A stretch of 24,392 nt of DNA from CALZJC01 sp041574955 (GTDB taxonomy: Bacteria; Acidobacteriota; Thermoanaerobaculia; Multivoradales; JAHEKO01), in NCBI GenBank assembly GCA_041574955.1, contig JBFGNS010000057.1, positions 1 through 24,392 on the forward strand, written 5' to 3'. Shown here in pieces: positions 1 to 8,100 of the stretch. How positions within the stretch are numbered: position 1 is the first letter of the stretch; each line of letters begins with the position of its first letter. Under the pieces are notes generated by a model, which saw only the letters and a program-made list of their open reading frames with translations, was not told the DNA's origin and did not search any database. The translations under genes and the position numbers were made by a program.

Positions 1-851
1 GTGTCGAGCCCGGCCCGGCGCTCGTCGGCCAGCACGCGCTCGACGGCCGGCGCCGACGCCGGCGCGCCGCTCTCGGCGCGGCGCGCGAAGAGGCGCAGCG
101 AGCCGCCGTGGGTCGGCAGCTCCTCGACGTCGAACGGCTCGAGGCCGTGCGCCCTCAGCACAGCGGCGGCGGTGGCCAGCGACAGGTACGAGAAGTGCTC
201 GTGGTAGATGGTGTCGAACTGGTTCTCGGCCATCAGCCTCAGCAGGTGGGGAAACTCGAGGGTGACCACCCCGCCGGGGTTGAGCGCCGCCGCCAGCCCG
301 GCCACGAAGTCGTTGACGTCGGGCGCGTGGGCGAGCACGTTGTTGGCCACCAGCAGGTCGGCGCCGCGGCTCTCGGCAGCCAGCCGGCGGCCCAGCTCGG
401 CGCCGAAGAACTCCACCAGCGTCGGGATACCTGCCTGCTCGGCGGCCGCCGCCACGTTGGCGGCCGGCTCGATGCCGAGCACCGGCACGCCGCGGCGGCG
501 GAAGTACCGGAGCAGGTAGCCGTCGTTGCTCGCCACCTCGACCACGTGGCTGTCCGCGCCGATGCCGAACCGCTCGCTCACCGCCTCGGCGTAGGCCTCG
601 GCGTGCGCCAGCCAGGTGTCCGAGTAGGACGAGAAGTAGGCGTAGTCGGAGAAGATCTCCTCGCGCGTCGCCAGCTCCGGCAGCTGCACCAGGAAGCAGC
701 CGTCGCACACCCTCACGCGCAGCGGGTAGAACGGCTCCATGCCGCCCAGCTCGGCCGGCTCGAGGTAGGAGTTGGCGAGCGGCGACATCCCCAGGTCGGC
801 GAACAGATGCTCCAGTTCGCGCCCGCAGAACCTGCAGCTGTGGGGTGCCAT
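1..851 (-). CDS. Class I SAM-dependent C-methyltransferase with N-terminal zinc-binding domain (3' end outside window)
   Basis: This gene reads from ATG at 851 and stays open to base 1, giving about 283 residues; the C-terminus lies outside the window. The N-terminus has paired cysteines C6/C9 and C49/C52 (CRFC and CDGC), the zinc-binding domain seen before the Rossmann fold in sugar C-methyltransferases of the NovU/TylCIII/TcaB9 type. The SAM-binding region is VVEVASNDGYLL, near residue 96. The family signature DTIYHEHFSYLSL lies near residue 212, and THGGSLRLF follows. Known members methylate carbon 3 of NDP-4-keto-6-deoxyhexoses. The dTDP-4-keto-6-deoxyglucose made by rmlA/rmlB about 18 kb away would be a suitable precursor, but that link is inference. 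The gene is transcribed divergently from the Trm112-like gene. Family assignment is strong; the substrate is unknown. Confidence 0.9.
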   Translation of the reverse strand, partial: MAPHSCRFCGRELEHLFADLGMSPLANSYLEPAELGGMEPFYPLRVRVCDGCFLVQLPELATREEIFSDYAYFSSYSDTWLAHAEAYAEAVSERFGIGADSHVVEVASNDGYLLRYFRRRGVPVLGIEPAANVAAAAEQAGIPTLVEFFGAELGRRLAAESRGADLLVANNVLAHAPDVNDFVAGLAAALNPGGVVTLEFPHLLRLMAENQFDTIYHEHFSYLSLATAAAVLRAHGLEPFDVEELPTHGGSLRLFARRAESGAPASAPAVERVLADERRAGLD

Positions 852-911
852 GAGACGTCGCCTGGCCGGCACGGCGCGCGGCGCGACGGGGCGCGGGCGC
901 GGTGCGTGGCG

Positions 912-941
912 AGCCTAGCACGGCGGTGGTTGTGCTATCTT
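912..941. promoter_or_regulatory. Putative divergent promoter pair with a dyad TAGCAC-N10-GTGCTA
   Basis: The only non-coding space between the two divergent genes contains TAGCAC (916-921) and its perfect reverse complement GTGCTA (932-937), ten bases apart. On the plus strand the right arm belongs to an extended -10 element, TG-C-TATCTT (933-941). On the minus strand the left arm gives TG-C-TAGGCT, with its hexamer at 917-912. No good -35 box is visible for either. The plus-strand start site would fall near 948, only a few bases before the ATG at 953, so the transcript may be almost leaderless. This comes from sequence inspection only. Confidence 0.4.
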
Positions 942-952
942 CGATCGCAGAG

Positions 953-1204
953 ATGGCGGTCGACCCGGAGCTGCTCGAGATCCTCGTCTGCCCCAAAACC
1001 AAGGGCTCGCTCGAGCTGGTCGAGCTGCCCGAGGCGGCGCGCAGCGGCCTGGTCGAGAAGTACCGCGAGCACTTCCGCGACGAGGAGCCGGTGGTCGAGC
1101 AGGGCCTGTACTGCGCCGAGTCCAAGCTGGTCTACCCGATCGTCTCCGACATTCCGATCATGCTGATCGACGAAGCGCTGTCGGCGGCGGAGATCGGGCG
1201 CTAG
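953..1204 (+). CDS. Trm112 family (UPF0434/YcaR-like) small protein
   Basis: This is an 83-residue protein. It begins VDPELLEILVCPKTKGSLEL, matching the short Trm112/YcaR-type domain that normally starts LLEILxCPxxKGxL. It ends with YCAESKLVYPIVSDIPIML, the usual second half of the fold. Bacterial members are small, often with incomplete zinc ligands, and their role is poorly defined; eukaryotic and archaeal Trm112 activates methyltransferases. Only two cysteines are seen here (LVCPKTKG and LYCAES), so zinc binding may be lost. I chose ATG 953 because the domain starts immediately after it; the reading frame extends upstream to 902 without conserved sequence. No Shine-Dalgarno is obvious, fitting the near-leaderless promoter proposed just upstream. 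The next gene starts eight bases after the stop, suggesting an operon. Confidence 0.85.
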   Translation: MAVDPELLEILVCPKTKGSLELVELPEAARSGLVEKYREHFRDEEPVVEQGLYCAESKLVYPIVSDIPIMLIDEALSAAEIGR

Positions 1205-1212
1205 CCCGCCCG

Positions 1213-2496
1213 GTGACGGTCTCCGGGCCGCCGGCGCCGCCGCAGGCAGCTCGTGGACGAGCCGCCGGCGGCAGCGGCTCGCTCGCGCGGCTTGCCAGCC
1301 GCCTGCCCCGCACCGCCGCCGAGCGTGGCTGGTGGGCCTACGCCGGCCACCTGTGGAACATCTGGGCGCTGGCGATCTCCAACCTCTGCCTGGCGCTCGC
1401 CGCCCTGTTTGCGCTGAGGGGCGCCGTGGCGCTGGGCGCCGGCTGGCGCCGCTACCGCGAAGCCCTGCTGCCGCTCGGCGTGTACGGTGTGCTGGTGCTG
1501 GCCTCGATCGCGGGCTCGTACGATCCGCGCCACAGCCTGGAGGGCGCGCGCGAGCTGCTCGGCCTGCTGACCCTGCCGCTGGCGTTCCTCCTGGTGCGCC
1601 GGGAGGACCGGGTTCACCGGCTGGCCAACGGCGTGGTGGTGCTGGGCGCGCTGCTGGCGGCGTCGGGGCTCACCCAGCTGCTGTTCGGCTTCGGCGACCT
1701 GCACCACCGGATCCGCGGTCCGCTGTCGCACTACATGACGTTTGCCGGCGTGCTGAGCGTGGCGCTGCTGATCGTGCTGGCGCAGCTCGCCCACCGGCCG
1801 GCCGCCGGCCGGCTGTGGCGCTGGCCGGTGCTGGTGCTGATAGCCACCGCGCTGGTGGTGAGCCTGACGCGCAGCGCCTGGGTGGCGCTGTTGCCGGCGG
1901 TTCTGGTGCTGCTGGCGCTGCGCGGCCGGCGCGCCCTGCTGGCGGTGGTGCCGGCGGCGGTGGTGCTGCTGCTGGCGGCGCCGCTGCCGGTGGTGGAGCG
2001 GGTGCTGTCGATCGCCGACGTGCGGGAGCTGTCGAACTACGACCGGCTCTGCATGGCCGAGGCCGGTTTGCTGATGGTCAGTGAGAAGCCGCTGTTCGGC
2101 CTCGGTCCCGGCATGGTGCGCGAGCGTTATCCGATCTACGGCCACCCCACCTCGCCGCGCCACCGGCCGCCCCACCTGCACAACAGCTTCTTGCAGATCG
2201 CCGCCGAGAAGGGTCTGCCGGCGCTGGCCGCCTACCTGTGGCTGATGGGCGCCGCCGGACTGGCGGCGGCGCGGCGCTTTCGCGCCGAAGGCGGCTGGCA
2301 CGGCGACCGTGCCGGTCTGTACGTGGCGACGCTGCTGGTGCTGGTGGCGTTCAACCTGGCCGGGCTGTTCGAGGACAACTGGGCCGACACCGAGGTGCAG
2401 CGGCTGGTGCTGTTCGTGATCGCGATCCCGTGGTGCCTGCCCGCGGCGCCGGCCTCCCGGGACGCGGCGCTCGCCGCGACGCAGGAGGCGGCGTGA
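1213..2496 (+). CDS. O-antigen ligase/polymerase family (Wzy_C) membrane protein
   Basis: This is a 427-residue, strongly hydrophobic protein with about ten or more membrane segments (for example residues 56-75, 89-104, 138-160 and 207-250). A large periplasmic loop follows, ending in the motif HLHNSFLQIAAEKGLPAL (H323, N324). That loop plus HN(S/x)FLQxxxExG pattern is characteristic of the WaaL/Wzy_C superfamily, which ligates or polymerises lipid-linked glycans at the outer face of the inner membrane. Sequence alone does not separate ligase from polymerase. The start is GTG at 1213, just after the Trm112-like stop; a later start nearer the first hydrophobic segment is possible, because the first 40 residues are low-complexity. 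Its TGA overlaps the GTG of the prenyl synthase gene (GTGA), implying translational coupling. A second, different member of the family lies at 20428-22242. Confidence 0.88.
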   Translation: MTVSGPPAPPQAARGRAAGGSGSLARLASRLPRTAAERGWWAYAGHLWNIWALAISNLCLALAALFALRGAVALGAGWRRYREALLPLGVYGVLVLASIAGSYDPRHSLEGARELLGLLTLPLAFLLVRREDRVHRLANGVVVLGALLAASGLTQLLFGFGDLHHRIRGPLSHYMTFAGVLSVALLIVLAQLAHRPAAGRLWRWPVLVLIATALVVSLTRSAWVALLPAVLVLLALRGRRALLAVVPAAVVLLLAAPLPVVERVLSIADVRELSNYDRLCMAEAGLLMVSEKPLFGLGPGMVRERYPIYGHPTSPRHRPPHLHNSFLQIAAEKGLPALAAYLWLMGAAGLAAARRFRAEGGWHGDRAGLYVATLLVLVAFNLAGLFEDNWADTEVQRLVLFVIAIPWCLPAAPASRDAALAATQEAA

Positions 2497-3395
2497 GTGC
2501 GGGCGAGCGGTTCGCCGGCTACCTGAGCGCGGTCAAGCCGCGGGTCGACGGCGAGCTGGAGCGGCTGCTGCCGGCGGCCGACGAGCCGCCGGCGCGGCTG
2601 CACGAGGCGATGCGCTACAGCCTGTTTGCCGGCGGTAAACGGCTGCGGCCGGCGCTCTGTCTGCTCGCCGGCGAGGCCTGGGGCGCGGCGCGGGCCGACC
2701 TGCTGCCGGTGGCGGCCGCGCTCGAGCTGATCCACACCTTCAGCCTGGTCCACGACGATCTGCCGGCGCTCGACGACGACGATCTGAGGCGCGGCCGGCC
2801 GACCGTCCACCGCCGCTACGACGAAGCCACCGCCGTGCTGGTGGGCGACGCCCTGCTCAGCCTGGCGCTCACCGTGCTCGCCACCCGGCCGGCCGCGGCG
2901 CCGGCCGCGCGTCGGCTGCGCGCCGCCGAGCTGGCCGGCCGGGCGGTCGGCTCGCTGGGCATGATCGGCGGCCAGATGGCCGATCTCGAGGCCGAAGCGG
3001 AGTGGCCGGGCGAGCCGCTGGCCGCGCTCGAGTCGATCCACCGGCGCAAGACCGGCGCGCTGATCACTGTCGCGCTGCGCCTCGGCGGGCTGCACGCCGG
3101 TGCCGGCGAGGCCGCGGACCGGCTGCTGGCCGAGCTCGGCGACCGCATCGGGCTGATGTTCCAGATCGCCGACGATGTGCTCGACGTCGAGGGCAGCGCC
3201 GAGGTGCTGGGCAAGACCGCGGGCAAGGACGCCCGCTCCCGCAAGCTGACCTACCCGGCGCTGGTCGGCGTCGCCGACTCGAAGGCGCTGCTCGAGCGGC
3301 TGGCCGGCGAGGCCGAGGCGCTGCTGGCCGAGCTGCCGGGCGGCGGCGAGCTGTTCTCCTCGCTGATCCGTTTCGTCGCCACCCGCGACCGTTAG
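2493..3395 (+). CDS. ispA: Polyprenyl synthetase, farnesyl/geranylgeranyl diphosphate synthase (IspA-type)
   Basis: This 300-residue trans-prenyltransferase condenses DMAPP/GPP/FPP with isopentenyl diphosphate. Key sites are GGKRLRPAL (IPP binding), the first aspartate-rich motif DDLPALDDDDLRRG (D88-G101), KTGALI, the second motif FQIADDVLD (D227, D228, D231) and KTAGKDARSRKLTYP. The form DDxxxxDDDDLRRG and the length match bacterial IspA/GGPPS-type enzymes; chain length cannot be fixed by eye, so FPP or GGPP are both possible. The start is GTG 2493, overlapping the upstream TGA, with a GGAG ribosome site at 2484-2487. Products feed undecaprenyl carrier lipid and quinones. In many bacteria ispA is followed by dxs and tlyA; here tlyA follows but dxs is absent and a 187-base non-coding gap lies between. 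Confidence 0.92.
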   Translation: MSAGERFAGYLSAVKPRVDGELERLLPAADEPPARLHEAMRYSLFAGGKRLRPALCLLAGEAWGAARADLLPVAAALELIHTFSLVHDDLPALDDDDLRRGRPTVHRRYDEATAVLVGDALLSLALTVLATRPAAAPAARRLRAAELAGRAVGSLGMIGGQMADLEAEAEWPGEPLAALESIHRRKTGALITVALRLGGLHAGAGEAADRLLAELGDRIGLMFQIADDVLDVEGSAEVLGKTAGKDARSRKLTYPALVGVADSKALLERLAGEAEALLAELPGGGELFSSLIRFVATRDR

Positions 3396-3582
3396 CCTGA
3401 CCTTCTCACCCATCCCCTGCTGGGCGTCCGCATGCACCCGAATCTGCACGACCCGCCTGGTTGGGGCATCCTCGACTTGGTCCCAGTACGCCTGCGGTGC
3501 CCGCCGGCCGAGCCGTCCACGATGGCCGACCGCCGTTGTTTCCGCCTTTGGCGGGCGGGGTCGGAGCGGCCGGCGTAGAAGG
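3396..3582 (+). other. Intergenic gap of 187 bases between ispA and tlyA, possible repeat or remnant
   Basis: The flanking genes are otherwise packed with overlaps, so this gap stands out. It holds no good terminator and no clear promoter. A 48-codon frame (ATG 3432 to TAG 3576-3578) is free of stops but not recognisable. Base usage looks less biased than in the neighbouring genes. It may be an intergenic repeat unit or a decayed gene. I could not match it to a known element. Confidence 0.35.
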
Positions 3583-4326
3583 GTGGCGGGCGGCAGGCAG
3601 CGGCTGGACCGCCTGCTGGCGCGGCGCGGTCTGTTCGCCAGCCGCGAACAGGCGCGGCGGGCGGTGATGGCCGGCCTGGTGGAGGTCGACGGACGCCGGG
3701 TGGACAAGCCGGGTACGCCGGTGGCGGACGACGCCGAGCTGCGGGTCAGCGAGCCCGAGCGGTCCTTCGCCTCGCGCGGCGGGCTCAAGCTGGCCGCCGC
3801 CCTCGACCGGCTGGGAGTCGACCCCGCCGGCCGGATCTGCCTCGACGTCGGAGCCTCGACCGGCGGGTTCACCGACTGCCTGCTGCAGCGCGGCGCGCGC
3901 CGGGTCTACGCCCTCGACGTCGGCTACGGCCAGCTCGACGACCGGCTGCGGCGCGATCCGCGGGTGGTGGTGATGGACCGCGTCAACGCCCGCCACCTGG
4001 CGGCCGACGCGCTGCCCGAGGAGGTGTCGCTGGTGACGGTCGACGTGTCGTTCATCTCGCTGCTCAAGGTGGTGCCGGCGCTGCTGCCGCATCTCGCCCC
4101 GGGCGGCCTTCTGCTGGCGCTCGTCAAACCGCAGTTCGAGGCCGGCCGCGAGCAGGTCGGCAAGGGTGGCGTGGTGCGCGACGAGGCGGTGCGGCGGGTG
4201 GTGATCGCCGGTGTCGCCGAGCAGCTCGCCGCTCTCGGTCTGGAGCTCGAAGATATAGTTGACTCGCCGGTCCACGGCGCGCGGGGGAACCGCGAGGCGT
4301 TTGCTTTGCTGGAGCGATCCGATTGA
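3583..4326 (+). CDS. tlyA: TlyA family rRNA (cytidine-2'-O)-methyltransferase
   Basis: This 247-residue protein has the standard TlyA layout. An S4 RNA-binding domain covers residues 7-55 (RLDRLLARRGLFASREQARR), followed by a FtsJ-like SAM methyltransferase domain. The SAM motif LDVGASTGGFTD lies at 87-98. The K-D-K-E catalytic tetrad of ribose 2'-O-methylases can be placed at K69 (SRGGLKL), D154 (TVDVSFIS), K182 (LVKPQFE) and E238 (GNREAF). Characterised TlyA methylates C1409 of 16S and C1920 of 23S rRNA; some lineages methylate only 23S. The start is GTG 3583, consistent with the S4 domain beginning straight after; the GAAGG ribosome site is unusually close. Its TGA overlaps the TTG start of nadK, and the tlyA-nadK pairing is a common bacterial arrangement. 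Confidence 0.95.
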   Translation: MAGGRQRLDRLLARRGLFASREQARRAVMAGLVEVDGRRVDKPGTPVADDAELRVSEPERSFASRGGLKLAAALDRLGVDPAGRICLDVGASTGGFTDCLLQRGARRVYALDVGYGQLDDRLRRDPRVVVMDRVNARHLAADALPEEVSLVTVDVSFISLLKVVPALLPHLAPGGLLLALVKPQFEAGREQVGKGGVVRDEAVRRVVIAGVAEQLAALGLELEDIVDSPVHGARGNREAFALLERSD

Positions 4327-5186
4327 CCTCGAGCCACCGATTCCGCCGCGTCGGCGTGGTTGCCAAGCGCACCAGCCAGGAGGCCTTGAAGGCGGCCGGC
4401 GAAGTGATCGAATGGCTGGCCCGGCGCGGCATGGAGGTGGCGGCCGACGAGGCGGTGCTCGATGCCGACGGTGGTGGGGAGGCGACGGCGTTCGACACCG
4501 ACCTGGCCTACGACCTGGTGGTGGTGCTGGGCGGCGACGGCACCCTGCTGTCGGTGGCTCGCGGCCTGGGCACCGAGGTGCCGATCCTCGGGATCAACCT
4601 CGGCAGCCTGGGCTTCCTGACCGACGTCGGTCAGGGCGAGATGTACCCGGCGCTGGTCAACCTGCTGGCCGGCCGCTACCGGCTGGAGGAGCGCGCGCTG
4701 CTGGCGGTTCGGCTGGAGCGGGCGAACGGGGAAAGCGACCGCTGGCGGGTGCTCAACGACGCGGTGATCGCCAAGAGCGCGCTGGCCCGCATCATCGAGC
4801 TGACCTTCCGCATCGATGGCCAGCTGCTCGCCGCCTGCCGCTCCGACGGGCTGATCATCTCGACTCCCACCGGCTCCACCGCCTACAACCTGTCGGCGGG
4901 CGGTCCGATCCTCGATCCCCAGCTGCCGGTGGTGGTGCTGACGCCGATCTGCCCGCACACCCTGTCGCTGCGGCCGATGGTGGTGCCGGACACCAGCGTC
5001 ATCGAGGTGACGCTCGAGACCCCGCGCGAAGAGGTATTTCTCACGCTCGACGGCCAGGAGGGCACCCCGCTCGACGAGGGCGACCGCGTCCGGGTGCGCC
5101 GCTCGAGCGCCCGAGTGCATCTCGTCAAGACCACCGACCGCAGCTTCTACGACGGGCTGCGCGACAAGCTCCACTGGGGTGAGTGA
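4323..5186 (+). CDS. nadK: NAD kinase
   Basis: This 287-residue ATP-NAD kinase makes NADP. Diagnostic motifs are all present: the GGDGTLL nucleotide site with the catalytic aspartate D72, GINLGSLGFLTD, LNDAVI (N145-D146), the glycine-rich TPTGSTAYNLSAGGPI starting at T181, and a C-terminal LDGQEG. Length matches the bacterial family. The start is TTG 4323, which overlaps the tlyA stop in a TTGA arrangement; the protein aligns with the family from about residue 9, so no better start is seen. Its last eight bases overlap the tamB start. Tight packing suggests one transcript from tlyA through the Omp85 gene. Confidence 0.96.
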   Translation: MTSSHRFRRVGVVAKRTSQEALKAAGEVIEWLARRGMEVAADEAVLDADGGGEATAFDTDLAYDLVVVLGGDGTLLSVARGLGTEVPILGINLGSLGFLTDVGQGEMYPALVNLLAGRYRLEERALLAVRLERANGESDRWRVLNDAVIAKSALARIIELTFRIDGQLLAACRSDGLIISTPTGSTAYNLSAGGPILDPQLPVVVLTPICPHTLSLRPMVVPDTSVIEVTLETPREEVFLTLDGQEGTPLDEGDRVRVRRSSARVHLVKTTDRSFYDGLRDKLHWGE

Positions 5187-8100
5187 GCGTCGGCGCAAGA
5201 GGCGCCCCGGGCGGCTCCGGCGCTGGTTCCTGAGGCCGCTGGGCTGGGCGCTGGCGATCGCCGCGGTGCTGGCGCTGGTGCTGGCGCTGGTGGCGCGAAG
5301 CGCCTGGCTCGAAACGCGGCTGGCACGGCTGGCCGAGGAGCAGGCCAGCGAACGTCTGGCGCGGCCGGTGTCGGTCGATCGGCTGAGCCTGTCGTTGCTG
5401 CCGCTGGGGCTGGAGGTGGAGGGGCTGGTGGTGGGCGGCCGGCAGGCCGGCGAGGCGCCGCTGGCGGTGGTGCCGCGGGCCACGGTCGAGGCCTCGGCCT
5501 ACTGGCGCGGCCGGCTGGAGCTCGAGCTGCACCGGGTGCGCCTCGAGCGCGCCGTGCTCAACCTGCTGTTCGACCCCGAGACCGGCTGGAACACCCCGAA
5601 GCTGGCGCGCCGCGGACGCCGGCCGGCCGGCTCGCGGGTCGACGTCAGCCTCGAGGAGCTGACGGTGATCGACGGCCTGCTGGTGGTCGACGAGAACCGG
5701 CTGCCGCTCGACCTCAGCGCGCGCGGCGTCGAGGGGCGGCTGTGGGGCGACGAGTTCCCGCAGTGGCGGGCCGACGTCGCCGAGCTCGAGCTGCTGCTGC
5801 CGCGCGCCGCGCGGCCGTTCGTCGGCGCGGTGTCGGCCCGCGGCCGGCTCGACGGTCGCGCGCTCGAGGTGCAGGCCGGCCGCGTCTCCGGTCCCGACCT
5901 GCGCGCCACGCTGGGCGGCCGGCTGGAGTTCGGCGCCGATCGCGGCGGCATCCTGGACGTGCGGGCGACCAGCTCCACGGCGCTGCTCGAGCGGCTGGGC
6001 TACCTCGAGGGTCAGCTGGCGGGGGAGTTCGAGTTCACCGGCAACGTGCTGTGGGACACCGGTGGCTGGAGCGTGCAGGGGGCGGTCGACTCGGCGGCGC
6101 TGGTGGCGCTCGACTTTCCGCTGTCCCAGCTGCGCGCGGTGGTGGCCGGCGACCGCGAGCGGTGGCAGGCCGACATCCAGCAGGCGCGCTATGCCGGTGG
6201 AGCGGTCGGCGGCGCGGTGCGCATCGAGACCGGCGGCGGGCCGGGCGCGATGGAGCTCGACCTGATGCTCGACGGCGTCGATTTCGAGACCCTGCTGGCC
6301 GACCGGGGGCTGCCGGTGAGCGGAGTGGCCGCCACCGTCAGCGGGCCGTTCAGCTACCGGTTCGGCTTCGGCCAGGCCGACCGTGGCACGGGCTGGGGCG
6401 ACTTGCGGGTACGGCCGGGAGCGGGTGAGGGGCTGGCGCTGCGCGGCGTGGTGCCGCTGCTCATCGAGCGCGGGGTGGTGCGCACCTCGGCGGCCCGGCT
6501 GGTCTCCGGTGCCCAGCGGCTCGAGAGCTCGGGCCGCTACGACATCGACCGGCAGCAGGGCCGGTTTCGCTTCCGTCTGCTGAGTGACCGCGTCGAGCAG
6601 CTGCTGCCGCTGCTGCCGATCGGCGAGGATACCGGAGGCGCGCTGTGGCGGCCGACCGCGGGGCGGGGGGAGCTCGGCGGTACGCTCTTGCTGACGCCGG
6701 CCGGGCCGTCGCTCGAGCTGCGCCTCGACCTCGCCGAGGTCGTCGCCCCCGGCGCCGCCGCCGACGCGCTGCACGGCTCGCTGCTGCTCGACCGGGCCGG
6801 CATCCGGCGGATGCGGCTCGAGCTGCTGCGCCCGGACTCGGGCCTGATCGTCACCGGCAGCCTGCCGTTCGGCGAGCCGGACGGCGCCGTCGAGGCGCCG
6901 TTCGCCCTCGACATCGACGCCGCCGGCTGGCCGCTCGACGAGGCGCGGGTGTGGCTGCCGTTCGAGCTGCCGGTCGCCGGACCGCTGCACGGCGCACTGC
7001 GGCTGAGCGGTTCGCTCGACGAGCCGATGGGAGTCGTGGCGGCCGAGCTGCGCCCGGCGAGCGTCATGGGCATCACCGCCGACGAGCTGGGCGCCGACCT
7101 GCGGTTCGCCCCCGACCGGATCTACTTCGACCGGCTGGAGCTGGCCGCCGAGGCCGGGCGGCTGACGGCCGAGGGCGAGTGGGACCGGCTGACCGACGAG
7201 CTGTCGCTGGCACTGGCGGGTGATGGGCTGGACCTCGGCCGGCAGCCGTTCGCCGGCTGGTGGGAGGGCGAGCTCAGCGGCCGGCTGGCGGTCGACGGCA
7301 GGGTGGCCGGCACGTTGGCGGCGCCGAGCATCTCCGGCCGGCTGGTGGCGTCGGAGCTGGCGCTCGGCGAGACCGACCTCGGCGAAGGCGGGGCCGCCGA
7401 GCTGGCGGTGGACTGGTCGGACGGCCGGCTGGAGGTGGAGGGCTCGGTCCTGGGCCTGGTCGAGCTGGCTGGCGGTGGCCGGCTGGACAGCGCCGGCACG
7501 GATCTCGAACTGGCGGTTGCAGCGCCCGACCTGCCGGCGCTGGCGAAGCTGTTCGGTGTCCTCGAGGGGGTCGAGTTCGGCGGCGCCGCCGCCGGCCGGC
7601 TGCTGGTCGCCGGCGAGCTCGGCGGCGACCAACCGTGGCAGCCGCGGCTGTCGCTCGGCCGCCTCGAGCTGTCGCGCGGCGACTCCCGGCTGGAGAACCT
7701 CGAGCCGGTGGAGCTGGCCTGGACGGATCAGGGTGTGCGTGTGGACTCGCTCTATCTCGGCCAGCCCGGCACCACCAACGACCTTTTCGTCGCCGGGCTG
7801 GTGGGCCTCGGCGAGGGGGCGCCGCTCAACCTGCGGCTGCAGACCAGCCTCGACACGGCGATGGCCGGCCTGCTGTTGCCGGGGTTCGATTTCCAGGGCG
7901 GCCGCTTCGACATGCTGGCCAGCGTGCGCGGCACTCTGGCGGCGCCGAGGATCAACGGCCAGGGCGAGGTGGTCGGCGCCCGGCTGCGGTTCGCGGCGCT
8001 GCCGCAGGCGGTGGACGGGCTGACCGGTGGGCTGCTGTTCTATCCCGGCCAGGTGGTGCTCGACAGCGTGCGGGGCGAGTTTGCCGGCGGTGCCCTGCTG

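Noticed and set aside
108..1166. A 352-codon plus-strand frame across the methyltransferase and Trm112-like genes
   Set aside because: It crosses a divergent promoter region and two real genes and is rich in Arg, Gln and Val. The minus-strand C-methyltransferase frame carries the true motifs.
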